This document shows positions 52,907 through 63,500 of a DNA stretch of 64,000 bases, piece after piece. The notes below the pieces were generated by a model. The model saw only the letters and a program-made list of their open reading frames with translations. It was not told where the DNA came from and did not search any database. The DNA comes from Prorocentrum cordatum (Eukaryota; Sar; Dinophyceae; Prorocentrales; Prorocentraceae). Where the stretch lies: assembly GCA_963575745.1 (NCBI GenBank), contig CAUYUJ010017804.1:696839-760838 (forward strand). Reading direction: 5' to 3'. The position numbers were made by a program, and so were the translations under genes. Numbering within the stretch: the stretch's first letter is position 1; each line of letters starts with the position of its first letter.

Positions 52907-53345
52907 CTCAAGGTCTTCTCCCAGAACCAGGTCTTCATCCTGAGTCGTATTCTGACAGTCCTGTGGCCTGCCGAGGTCCCCGAGAGGCCAACAACAAAAC
53001 GACAACCCGCTTCCCGTAGGAAGAACGAGGAGGAGGAGGAGGAGGAGGAGGAGGAGGAGGAGGAGGAGGAGGAGGAGGAGGAGGAGGAGGAGGAGGAGGA
53101 GGAGGAGGAGGACGAGGAGGAGCAGGGGTGACGAGGAGAAGGAGGACGAGGCGGCGGAGGACCCGTTTCCTTCACGGCGATCCTCTTCGGGAGCCTCCAG
53201 CGCGTGCTGGCCCTCTGGTGCCGCGCCGCGCGCAACGCTGGGCTGCCTTTCCGCCAACATCGCCGCGCTCGCGCGGGCGCCTGCCAGCGGCACCGCGAAG
53301 GAAACGGCCAGTCACCAGCATGGCACGGGCAGCCTGCCCTCCAAA
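52907..53345 (-). CDS. possible exons of an unrecognised gene, with GGA repeat
   Basis: Minus frame: AVPLAGARASAAMLAERQPS, VARGAAPEGQHALEAPEEDR, REGNGSS, then the GGA/TCC repeat translated as Ser/Leu, then CQNTTQDEDLVLGEDLE up to the introner donor at 52906. The segment is duplicated at 49118-49523. No known domain. A true reading frame through the microsatellite cannot be established. Confidence 0.25.
53030..53115. repeat. (GGA)n microsatellite
   Basis: About 28 GAG units. Confidence 0.97.
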
Positions 53346-53359
53346 TACACGCCCTTGCC

Positions 53360-53435
53360 CTCCACCTCCTCCTCCTCCTCCTCCTCCTCCTCCTCCTCCT
53401 CCTCCTCCTCCTCCTCCTCCTCCTCCTCCTCCTAC
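53360..53435. repeat. (TCC)n microsatellite
   Basis: About 25 CTC units, opposite in sense to 53030-53115 and able to pair with it. Confidence 0.97.
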
Positions 53436-53459
53436 GACCACCGAGCAAGTCTGTCTCTC

Positions 53460-53572
53460 GCTCTACCTACAGGCCACACCCCTGACCTCCGCCACGAGCG
53501 CGGCGAACCGGTAGGGCACCGTGACGAACCGGTAGTCCTCCTTCGCCTCCTGGCCCAGCGCCCAGCTCGCTA
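53460..53572 (-). CDS. possible exon, maybe amino-terminal ALKBH-like
   Basis: Reads GQEAKEDYRFVTVPYRFAAL, VAEVRGVACR and ends at AG|GTAGAGC, a good donor. The spacing and pattern (P-x-x-x-A-A-L-V-A-x-V) could fit the helix before the active site of AlkB homologues, but similarity is weak. It overlaps the 3' end of the LINE fragment. Confidence 0.25.
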
Positions 53573-55502
53573 GCCGGCCAGCTCGGCCGCCAGCGCGGCG
53601 CGGGCCGCGAGCTCCCGCTCCTGGCCGAGGGAGCTGCGCAGCTGACGCGCCGTGGCGCGGTGCAGTGCGCAGCTGAGCTCGGCGCCCCAGCGGCGCGCCA
53701 GCGCGCTCGCGGCCGCTTCAGCCTCGGGGCCGTCGCCGAGGCCCTGCGCGCGGTCCCGCGCCAGCCAGCGCAGGTGGCGCAGCGCCGCTCTGCCCAGCCT
53801 CTCGGCCGTCTCGTGGGCCAGCGGGAGCAGCGGCCAAGGGGCGCGCCGCTCTGGGTAGCGGCGGCGTTTGTCCGCTTCCCCTTCTGCGGCCACTGCGCCG
53901 TCGGCGCCCGCGGCCGCCGCCAGGGCGCGCGCGTCCCCCGGGACGCTGTAACGGACGGTCACGTCCGCCAGCATCCGCGGGCAGTCGCCGCGCTGCGCCT
54001 CGAGGTCCAGGAGCGCCTCCTCGCGCTCGGTCGCGAGCGCCGCGCCGCAGGCGCTGCAGGGGCCGCTCGGCGGGGCGTCCGCGAAGCCGCGCGCGGCGCA
54101 GCCAAGCGCCGTGCAGCGCCAGCGTCAGCGGTCCCAAGCGGGCACGGGGACTTGCCGGGCCGTGCGGAAACCGCACTCCTGGTGAATGCGGCCCCACACG
54201 TCCTCGACATCCCGGCTGCGCGCCTTGGTGCCGCCCCCGCAGGCGCAGCGGAAGGCGTGCCGCGCCTTGCGGCAGATCGGCTGGGCGCAAGCCTGCCCCG
54301 CCCGGTGCGCAGGCGGTTGCAGCAGCTGGCCCCAGCAGGCGCGCAGTCCTGGCCCAGCAGCGCCCGGGCCGTGGCGCAGTAGTCTGGGTCCTCCAGCCGC
54401 TGGCCAGGCCCTCCGCTCGCCAGCTGCCAGGCGCCCGCGCGAGGCTCTGCGCCCAGGAAGCCGCCCAAGCCGCAGGCGCGAGCTCCTCTTGGCTCCGGAA
54501 GCCCCGGCCGCCCAGCCGGAGTGGCAGGCGGCAGCGTGCGCGCTGCTCGAGCGTCAGCGGGTCAAGCCGCGCCAGTCCCTTGTAAGCCTCCAGCAGCGCG
54601 TCGTCGTAGGCGGCCGCGGCGGCCCGGCTGTGCGCTGGCGGGTTGGCGCGCAGCAGGTGCGTCAGCTTGCCCGTGCCGCAGTGCCGGAGGAGGAGCCCGG
54701 CCGCTTGGGTCGCCGGGAGGTGCGGCGAAGCCAGCGTCGGCAGCTGGGCCAGCTTCTGCAGCAGCGCGGCGGCTCTGTCGGCGGTCTCCAAGCAGCGCGC
54801 CGCGGCGTAGTCGGCGCTGCCCAAGTCCAGCCGTCGCCCGTCGCTCTCGTCGGGGAGGTTGCCCGGCGGCAGCGGCCCCCCCAGCGGGGCGCCCAGGAGC
54901 GTCACGCCGTCGGCGCGCCAGCGCTCTTCCAGTCCTGGCGGGCAAGGCGAGCGCGCAGACCAGGCCTGCGTTTTCCGTCGTTGCAGCTCCAGCCCCAGGC
55001 GCCCCAGCGTGGCCTCCGCAGTCGTCTCCACCTCGCCTGCTAGGGGCGGGGGGACGAGCACAACGACGTCGTCCAGGTACGCCAGGACCCAGACGTCTTC
55101 TGCTCGCAGGCCGCAGGCAGCCGCCCTGGCCCTCAGAGCGTTCTCCAGCTCGCGCAAAGGGCAGCGGAGGCCGCAGGCGAAGAGGAGGGGCGCCAGTGGG
55201 TCCCCCTGGTCTACGCCGCCCGCAGAGCCCAGGCGGTGGCAGTCCCCCCCCGAGTCCCAGAAGTAATACTGGGAGCGGCGCCGGCAGAAGAGGTTCGCAA
55301 AAGGGAGGAGCTCTGGCGCCGCCTCCTCCAGCTCGGCCAGGCAGGCCTCTCTGCGCGCGGTCCCGTAGGCGTTCTTCTGGTCTAGCGCCACCAAGACCAG
55401 GTCGGGGCTGGCCTCGGTGAGCGCCCGCGCCGTGTGCGCCAGCAGCTCGGTGCCTGCCTTGGTGCCAATTGCAAATTGGCGCCGGCCGAGCGCGGCCGCG
55501 AG
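53570..55502 (-). mobile_element. 5'-truncated LINE: reverse transcriptase to carboxy terminus, pseudogene
   Basis: Starts abruptly after a TCC microsatellite with LAAALGRRQFAIGTKAGTEL. Motif A VALDQKNAYGTARRE (about 55370), motif B GVDQGDPLAPLLFACGL (about 55195), motif C LAYLDDVVVL (DD at 55068-55073), then LQRRKTQAW and VTLLGAPLGG. The frame shifts near 54435 (QLASGGPGQRLEDPDYCATA) and again near 54330, where a Cys/His-rich stretch CRKARHAFRCACGGGTKARS leads to VPVPAWDR, an in-frame TGA at about 54128, then CTALGCAARGFADAPPSGPC and ADVTVRYSVPGDARAL, ending AALAAELAG at TAG 53570. The reverse transcriptase catalytic residues are intact but the ORF is not. It belongs to a different lineage from the LINE at 1-3501. 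Confidence 0.85.
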
Positions 55503-55560
55503 TTCTTCCTCCTCCTCCTCCTCCTCCTCCTCCTCCTCCTCCTCCTCCTCCTCCTCCAAG
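55503..55560. repeat. (TCC)n microsatellite at LINE truncation point
   Basis: About 18 TCC units exactly at the 5' break of the LINE. Confidence 0.95.
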
Positions 55561-55740
55561 GCACCCCCCGAGTCGAATCGACAAGTCGGATCGGCGATCG
55601 AAATGAACAAGATCGGCGGAAATCGGCAGGCTGGTGGGCCACCATTGAGAAATCGGAGCCCAAATCGGCATCCGAAGTCGAATCCAATCGGAATCGCAAG
55701 CCATCGAATCGAATCGAATCGGAGGAATCGAAATGAGCCC
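55561..55740. repeat. GAATC/ATCGG-rich short repeat
   Basis: CGAATCGAATCGAATCGG at about 55705-55722 and many AATCGG words before it. Confidence 0.75.
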
Positions 55741-56060
55741 TGCCTCCTCCTCCTCCTCCTTCTCCTCCTCCTCGTCCTCACCACCCTCCTCCTCCTCCTC
55801 CTCCTCCTCCTCCCCCTCCTCCTCCTCCTCCTCCTCCTCCTCCTCCTCCTTCCCTCCTCCTCCTCCTCACCCTCCCCATCCCTCCTCCTCCTCCTCCTCC
55901 TCCTCCTCCTCCTCCTCCTCCTCCTCCTCCAACCCCTCCTCCTCCTCCTCCTCCTCCTCCTCCTCCTCCTCCACCTCCTCCTCCCAAGGCACACCCGTGC
56001 CCACCTCCTCCTCACCCTCATCCTTCTCCTCCCTCCTCCTCCTTCTCCTCCTCCTGACCC
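55741..56060. repeat. (TCC)n long microsatellite tract
   Basis: CTCCTC for about 320 bases with interruptions. It supplies the spurious Arg/Gly/Glu-rich start of an 811-codon open frame that runs into the LINE. Confidence 0.97.
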
Positions 56061-56400
56061 TCCTCCTGGGCACACCTTTGCCCACATCCTTCTCACCCTC
56101 CTCCTCTTCCTCCTCCGTCCGTTTGCCTTATGACGAGCTTGTCCCTGTCGCACCCCCAGGCGTGTTGGTAGGGCTCCTGAAGCTTAAAACATGCAACAGC
56201 TTCAACTACGGAGCGCGGGTGTTTTTCGGAATGTGGTTATCGCCTGAACGCTACGCGCATTCGTCTTTAAAGTTTGATTCTGTTTTAAGGATGGAGGGCG
56301 GGTGGTTTGTATGTGTGTTATCGATTTAACGCTGCGCAAATTCGTCTCGCAAATTTGAACCACCTACCAGGACGGAGGGCGGGCCTTGTGCCGTCTCTGG
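56061..56400. repeat. dispersed and tandem repeat around GGATGGAGGGCGGG
   Basis: CGCTACGCGCATTCGTC...TTTTAAGGATGGAGGGCGGG and CGCTGCGCAAATTCGTC...CAGGACGGAGGGCGGG are two about 80-bp units. CCCTGTCGCACCCC at 56140 is shared with 14763. Confidence 0.6.
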
Positions 56401-57000
56401 GCGTCGGGCAACGGAGCAGGCGACCACGCGAAAATCACTTAAAACAACAATAGGGGAGCCCCTCTCGGGGATAAGCTTGAAGCCCTCTTGGTGCGCCTCG
56501 GCGGCTGCCCAAGCCCGCATCGAAGCAATGGTCGGCGTGTTGGGGCCGGTTGGGAGCCCTGCGGGCCTCGTTGAGGGCCCTTGCAATGTGTCTGAGCTCA
56601 TTCGGGGGGCCGCCTGGAGCCCTCTGGGGCGATTTGGGGCGCCTCTTGGGCCGTCTTCGCGCCCTCTTCAAGTGTCTTGGGACCCTCCTGGGCGCCTCTT
56701 GTGCCGTCTCTGGGCGTCGGGCAGCGGAGCAGGCGAACGCGCGAAAATCCTTGGAAAACCTGGCGGAAATCAGTGAGTTTCGCCCCTGGAGCCTCTCCCG
56801 AGGATCAGCTGGAAGATCTCTTGGGGTGTCGTGGAGGCCACGTGAGCCGTTTCGAAGCAATGGTCGGCGTCCTGGGAGCGCTATGGTGCTGTCTGGCCCG
56901 CTTGAGAGCTCCTTGTAATGCCCTCCGGGCCCTTTGAAGGGCCCTGGAGGGTCTTTTGGAGCGCTGAGGCCAGCCGGGTCCCCCATGCCAGCTGGAGGCA
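56401..57000. repeat. GGCCCAAGA-type satellite, opposite sense
   Basis: GGGCCCTTTG, GCCTCTTGGGCC and CTTGGGACC words, with AT-richer joints such as GCGCGAAAATCCTTGGAAAA that correspond to the joints at 39-43 kb on the other strand. Confidence 0.75.
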
Positions 57001-57202
57001 CATATGTTTGCCCCCCAGAGCCTTTGTTGTATGTCTTTCTGTATTTCTTTATTTGTGTCTTTCTTTATTTCATCATTTATTTATTTATTCCCTATCTAGG
57101 CTCTGACTAGAAGGGTTCTTACTCTCTTAGCTTAAAGGGGCCGGGCAGTGGAAATCGCCCCGGGCGGTTCCCCCAGTCCCCGCCCCGCGGTTCCCCCTAG
57201 TC
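57001..57202. other. T-rich stretch then GC-rich, no gene
   Basis: TTTATTTCTTTATTTGTGTC-like at 57040-57095. Confidence 0.6.
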
Positions 57203-57545
57203 CCCTGGGAGCTTTAGCTTTAGCTTTAGCTTTAGCTTAGCTTTAGCTTAGCTTTAGCTTAGCTGTAGCTTAGCTTTAGCTTAGCGTTTCGCTTAGCTTT
57301 TCGCTTAGCGTTTAGCTTAGATTTAGCTTAGCTTTAGCTTAGCTTTAACTGAGCTGTAGCTTAGCTGTAGCTTCGCTTTAGCTTAGCTTTCGCTTAGCTT
57401 TAGCTTAGCTTCAGTTTAGCTGTAGCTTAGCTTTATATTAGCTTTAGCTCAGCTTCAGCTTAGCTTTAGCTTAGCTTTAGCTTAGCTTTAGCTTAGCTTT
57501 AGCTTAGCTGTGGCTTAGCTTTAGTTTAGCTTTAGCTTAGCGTTA
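57203..57545 (+). repeat. TTTAGC / TTAGCTTTAGC tandem repeat
   Basis: Begins as pure hexamer TTTAGC (four units), then mostly an 11-bp TTTAGCTTAGC pattern with substitutions, about 340 bp. Confidence 0.95.
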
Positions 57546-57832
57546 CTGTTACTACTAATGCTGCTTTCCTAGGGGTTCCAACTCCTAGGTAGGGTCGCAC
57601 TGTGATAATTATGTGTTTCTCTCTCCCTCTCTCTATCATACGCACACATATACATACATACATATATATACATATACATATACACATGCATATCTATACA
57701 TACATATACATATGTATTACACACATGCGCACACGCGCGCACACACAAGCACACACACACATCTATGTATGTATACATATATATGTACTAGAACCATCGC
57801 GCGCGCTTCGCGCGCGCTCAAGTTCTAGCTAG
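57546..57832. repeat. CATA/TATG and CACACA microsatellites
   Basis: ACATACATAC at 57640-57715, CACACACA at about 57740-57762, and a GCGCGCGCTTCGCGCGCGC palindrome at about 57799. Confidence 0.85.
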
Positions 57833-58460
57833 GATAATCGTCATCGTCATCATCGCCATCCTCATCACCATCATATCCGGCGTCATCGTCAGCGGCATCG
57901 TCATCATCACCATGACCATCACCAGCATCACAATCGTCACCATCACCACCATCAGCAGCAACATCGTCATCACCATCGTCATCATCGCCATCGTCGTCAT
58001 CATCGTCAATATCGTCACCTGAATTATCAACATAATCATCCTCATCATCGCCATCGTCATCATTATCGTCGTCGTCGTCGTCATCGTCGTCATCGTTATC
58101 GTCATCATCATCGTCATCATCTTCATCATCCGCCCACTCCTGCATCACAAGCACCATAAACAGCATAGCTACCATAATTATCAGCATCGGCGTTATCATC
58201 CTGACCATCAGCAGCATCATCATAATGATCGTCAGCATCACCACCATCATCATCATCACCATCACTCACATCACGATCACCATCATCAACATCATCATCA
58301 TCAGCATCATCATTCCCACTGTCAACATCATCATCATAATCTTATTATTCCTCCTCCTCCTCCTCATCATCATCATCGTCGTCGTCGTCGTCAACTTCAT
58401 AATCGTCGTCATCATCGTCATCATTTTCGTCACCGTCGTCTCCGAAGCTCCCCCGCCGAA
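57833..58460. repeat. (ATC)n long imperfect microsatellite
   Basis: CATCATCGTCATCACCATC words for about 600 bases. Confidence 0.95.
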
Positions 58461-59100
58461 CTCGAGGATATCTCCGCAGCGTCTGTATGCCGCGTGAGCA
58501 GTATTGGGGATTTAGGTTGTGGGCCTGAGGCCGCCCTGCATAATCATCATTGTCATTATCACCAGCGTCTGGAAGCCTTGCGGGGCCCTTTCGGCGCCTT
58601 TTGGAGGCCTCTTGGAGCTTCCTGGGGGCCTCTCGAGGCCTCTTGCGGACTCCTGGGGGCCTCTTGGGAGCTTCTGGTGGGCGAGGGCTCGAAATGTCAG
58701 TTCGTGTTCCCCATCTGGGGCTCCTCTTGGAGTGTTCTGGAAGCTCTTTTGGGCCGTCTTGGAAGCTTCCTGGGCCGTCTTGGGGCCCTCTTGGGCTGTC
58801 TCGGTGGTCTCTTGGGGGCCTCTGGGCTCGTCTTGAGGCGATCTTTCGGGCCTCTTGGGCCGCCTTGGAGCGTCTGGAAGCCGAACTGGGGAGAACGCCC
58901 AAACCCTTCAAAACCAACTAAAAATCAGTGACAATTCCTATTGGGCCCCACCCGAGAGTGCTGTCGGAAACCTGCTGGGACGCTTTGGCAACTTTTAACA
59001 ATCTTGGAGTGCTCCCGGGCCGCTTCGGACCTCTCTTGGACTGTCCTGAGGGCGTCCTGGAGCCATTTTAGAAGGTCCTGGGAGCGTCCTGGCGTCTCTG
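58461..59100. repeat. GGCCCAAGA-type satellite, opposite sense, second block
   Basis: CTTGGGCCGTCTTGG and GGGGCCTCTTGG words 58580-58870, then the AT-richer joint CCCAAACCCTTCAAAACCAA. Confidence 0.75.
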
Positions 59101-59159
59101 GCGGGGGGGTGACCACAGCCACTGGGCAAAGTGAGGCCCCCCCCTGGTCCAGGACCCCC

Positions 59160-59245
59160 CTCCCCATTTATGTATGTATGTATATATATATATATATATA
59201 AATATATATATACATACATACATATACATATACATAGACATATAC

Positions 59246-59277
<32 letters not shown>

Positions 59278-59280
59278 ACT
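59160..59280. repeat. (TA)n and CATA microsatellite
   Basis: TATGTATGTATATATATATA then ACATACATATACATATACAT. Confidence 0.95.
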
Positions 59281-59576
59281 GCAGAGATGATGATCTCACC
59301 CGATGGCTTCTTCTCGAACCATAAGAGCTTTGGCGGGAACGCCCCGCTCCTCTCAGTCCAGCCCTGCACGGGCCTTGCACAGGGGGCCTCTTCGGGCCCA
59401 ATTCATGCTCTAGGGCCTCCACGGGCCCGCCGCTCGCGCCAGGGCCTCTTCGGGCCCTGGCCTACACTCTGGCCGCCTCGGGAGGGGCCGTACACTCACT
59501 GACGCCTGCACGCCCCCACGGCGCCTCGTCGAGGCACATCACCTCGTTCACCTTGCCATAGGCCGCAAGCTCGTTC
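59281..59576. other. region 3' of the copia element, no gene
   Basis: Repeats of GGGCCTCTTCGGGCCC. If the element has a 3' LTR it should lie here or beyond, but no partner copy is in the window to compare. Confidence 0.5.
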
Positions 59577-60584
59577 TCACCCGTGGCTCGCCTCGGGCAG
59601 CACCATGAACCTCGGCGTCGCGTACTTCCACTTGTATGTGCACGGCGATTGACTCGCGTTCTCCTCCGTCATCGGCTTGTCCGTGAACCTTACCTTGTTG
59701 ATCAGCTCCTTGCTCCGATTCGGGGTATTCGTATGCTTGACCAGATTTAGCTTCGTGGAGCTCTTCATCGTCGTCCACTTCTCGCGGCTCCAACACCCGA
59801 GCAGTGCACCTGCCACGAATGTCATCATCAGCGCGCTCAGGATGATCAGTGTCATATGGTCATCGATCCAGTCCTGCAGCTTTGTCACCTCCCAGGGGGC
59901 AACTGCACGCTGGTCGAGCTCTCTCACTGCACATTCGCTTGATGTCGTCGCACCACCGATCACTCCTTGCGCGAGTAGTGTCGCCAGCAACCCCTGCTTA
60001 GCCCAGGCGCTCGTTGTCACCGAGCATGCCTCCAGCTCCTTGTGCTTATCCATCTCGCTGCAGTCGACGATGCCAGCGAGCTCTCGCAAGTACTCGAACC
60101 GCTCTGTGGTGTGCGCTTTGGTTCCCAGGTCGGCCACGTTCTTGGTTCCGCTCTCCTTCTTGATGTTCAGTCCGTGAACCTTCCGCTCCTGCTGGACCCA
60201 CGGCGCCCGGACGTCCAGGTGCTTCACCTTGCCGACGCCCTCGCGGTTAATCATCGCCTTCGCGGCGCTGCTGTCGACCCCGAGCTCCCAGGTCACCTTG
60301 TAGCCCAACCACTCCAGCATGTTCTTCACCAGCTTGCCGCCCATCACCACCGAGGTCGCTCCGTGGAACTCCGCCTCGCCTGAGGATGCACTCTGAACCC
60401 CTTGCCTCCTCGCAAACGCTGCGAAGTGCACCCCGTCCAGCTTTGTGATCCCGCAGGTCATCGCACGCCTCGTCTCCTTGCACGTCGCAAAGTCCGTGTC
60501 CGTGAACAACTGCAGCTTCACCTCTCCAGGCTTGCTCCCAGTTGGCTTCTCCAAAAGTACTCCGAACGTCTTTGCCCCCTTCAA
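59577..60584 (-). pseudogene. copia RNase H and carboxy-terminal extension with membrane segment
   Basis: In a different frame from the polymerase, following it directly: KTFGVLLEKPTGS, then RNase H residues in FTDTDFATCKETRR (about 27-40), SASSGEAEFHGA (Glu about 70-72), ELGVDSSAAKAM (Asp 104) and VKHLDVRAPWVQQ (Asp 124), matching the copia RNase H pattern. After the usual end (about residue 175) there are some 160 more residues, including a 20-residue hydrophobic stretch MTLIILSALMMTFVAGALLG (about 244-263) followed by a basic tail. The frameshift makes it a pseudogene here unless the shift is programmed. The extension is unusual for copia. Confidence 0.85.
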
Positions 60585-63500
60585 GACCGCACCAACTTCA
60601 CCAAGCGCTTCCTGTCAACCTCCGTCGGCTGACTCAGGTTCCTGGTCAGTCGCTGCACGCCCCGCAGGATGTCCGCTCTGTCGGGCGAGATGTAGAGCGC
60701 GATCCCAACTCCTGTGCGAAACTTCGCCCTCTCGATCTCGTCCAAGTCGGGGCTCCATGTCGGGTCCTCCTCAGTCAAGCTTGGCACCTTCGCTGGCTTG
60801 GCCTTCTCCATGCCCATCACGTAAGTCAGGTCGTCGATGTGCATCACGTTCGGCCTCAGCATGATGTTGCCGTTCATGAGCCTCAGCCTGTCGCGCTTCA
60901 AGTGCGAATAGCGCCCCTGCCTGATGACGTCCGTCGCCTTCAGGTCGAACACCCCCCGCGGCCGTTTGACGACCCCGTCCAGGTTGCCGATTGGACCCCC
61001 TCCGTGGAAGTCGTCCATGTGCAACTCGATCAGGATCTCCTTCTCCCTGTGGCAGTAGAACTGCGGCTGACACTCACTCCTGTCGAAGCCCTCTCCCTTC
61101 AGAGTCTTCGCCGCCTTGTCTACCCAGCCAGCGCCTGCCGCACGCTGCCCAGGTAGCATCTTGTCTAGCGCCCAAACAATGTCGGTCGGCTTGCCCATCT
61201 CCGCCAAGATCGCCAGATACTCAGCAGGTGGCTCCACGCAAACCTTCTCCGTCTGGTCCGCTTGGTAGTACGCCGTCACGCAGTCTGCGATGAAGGTCCC
61301 GTGGTTCTCCTCCTCGATGCTGACGAAGTCCACCAGCCTGCTCGTCTGTGCTGACGAACTCGCTGCGAACACGTCGTCGCGCTGCTCCATCCACTTGAAC
61401 TCCTGCGCCACATACCGCCACTTGCAGATACCTCCTCGCATCTGCGGCTCCCAGCGCGCCCTGATATTCTTGAACTCGCCGCTCTCGCTCCTCGGGGTGC
61501 CCCTGTGAACGCCATAGTGCGCCAGCACCTCCAGTGCTTCGCGCTTGCCTTTGAGTTCCACCGCGGGCTCCAGTCCGCTGACCGTCACGTAGCAGTCTGT
61601 GCCCATCCTGTCCAGGATGCTGTAATCGATAGGGTCGTCGAGCGAGACTGCGTCCACGTGCTTCGCGCGCTTGCCTGGTGCGCCGAAGTCCTCGGCGTCG
61701 GCAGGTCTGATCAGCCCTCGGGGTGTCATCGGCACGTCCGCATCCGTCGTGCTCTTCCCCTCTGGCCTTGCCGCCGCTGCCGCTCCAACTCCAGGTCCCG
61801 CAGGTGCTAGCGATGGCTCCGCGCTCGCGGCTGCAGCCGGCCGCGCCCCCTGCTCGGGCGCCCCCTGGGGTGGCGTCGCCTCTCGCGCTGCCTTCTGCGC
61901 CTCAGTCTTCGCCTTCTGCTCCGCCGCCGTCAGAACGATCGCGGGCATCGGCCATTGAATCCTGGGCAGTAGCTCGCCCGGCTCGGCGCTCCTCGCGTCC
62001 CAGGGTAGGGCCTTCACTGCCTTCATCAGCTTGTCGTCTGCTCGCAACGCTGGCTCCAGCCGCCTGCGTGTTCTCGCGCGGTGCCAGCCTGCTGGCGTCA
62101 AGAACAAGTGGTCGTCGCTCTCTTTGTGCTTCCCGACCCAGATGCCCTTCACGAAACTCGACTCGCCCTTGTGCTTCAGAGACGTGGTCGCGATCTGCCT
62201 CGCGTGGGAGACCGGGGTCTTGAAGAGAGCCGTCTCGCCAAAGGGGGGGATCTCTCCGTTGTAGGTCACTCCGCAGGCTGCCCGATGGGATGTCCCCCCA
62301 TCGGCTCGTGGTCTGTACGTGGAGGTAGCCCAGCTAACGTATCGCGTAAGCCAGCACCAAATCGGTGCGTCCGCTGTGATCTTCATGCCATAGCGCTTCT
62401 CCAAGTCGAATTTGTACGTCCTCACCTTCGCCTGAAACCATCTGATCGGAGCCTCGATCGCGCCCATGCTCTGGCTGTCCTTCAGGTTCCCACGCTTCTC
62501 CTCCAGCTTGATGCTCTTGTTCAGCTTCTTCCGCGCCTCCTCCACCAAGTTCACGATCGCGGGCTCGCCATCCGTCTTGATGTCCGCCGTCGTGAGATAC
62601 GTGCCCTCGATGAAGCTGCTCGCGCTGGCTATTGCGTAGTCCGCGACCGCCTTGGTGGGCATCGAGACTGCGTTGAACATCAGCGTGCCCCTGTCCGCCA
62701 CCACGAGCGTCGTCGCGAAGATGTCCGCCCCTGGCGGCTCCACCTCTCCGATCTCCGCCCAGTCGCCGTTGGTCTTCAGGTAGCAGAAGTCCAGGGTGAT
62801 CTGAGCTTTCCCAGTGTCCTTCTGGTCGAATGTGAGGGTCTCGTGCGGCCTGGTCGTCTCGTTCCCTCGCGCGCAGGCTTCGCACCACGGCGCCCTCGTG
62901 AGGTGAAGCAGTTCATGAGCTGCTCGTTCTGCATCCGTGGGCGCTGCTGGCCCTGCTACTTCTTGTGGTGCTATCGAGGGCCCTCCCCGAACGGACTCCT
63001 CGTGCCTGCGCTCCAGCTCCTTCATCTTCATGTGGTGTGCCGTGAGCCTCCGCTCCGCGTCGCTGAGCTTAGCCCGCAGCTCGTCCTTCCTGCCGTGGAT
63101 CGGTTGGCCCATCTCCTTGAGCCTCGCCCGCATGTCCCCCGCGCGGCTCGAAGGGTGCAGGACGATATCCTGCCCTTCGCGTAGTAGCACAGGATGTCGA
63201 GCCAGTCGCTCTCCACCTGCGCCCTCAGCTGCACCATCTCGCGCTGAATCCGATGCAGCAGCCGCAGGTGCAGCCGGCGCCGCCGCCGCCGATCCGCTGC
63301 CCGCAGCCCCGGGCGTCGGCGCGAGCGCCTCCTCCTGCTGCTCATTTGCGTTCACGCTGGCCGCAAACTCCTTCGCCTCCGTCGCTGTCTGGAAAGTCTT
63401 TGCGTTGGAGCCTAACGTGTGGTTCTTCCTGATGAGCGGGGTGCCCTTGCTGAGGCCCCCGCCAGGGTGCATGCACATGCCCGTCTTCGCGCTCAGCAAG

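Noticed and set aside
55510-56153. Amino-terminal part of the 811-codon frame joined to the LINE reverse transcriptase
   Set aside because: It is the translation of TCC/GGA microsatellites. The LINE begins only at 55502.
57203-57545. Functional telomere
   Set aside because: The repeat is internal, degenerate, and not the TTTAGGG unit.
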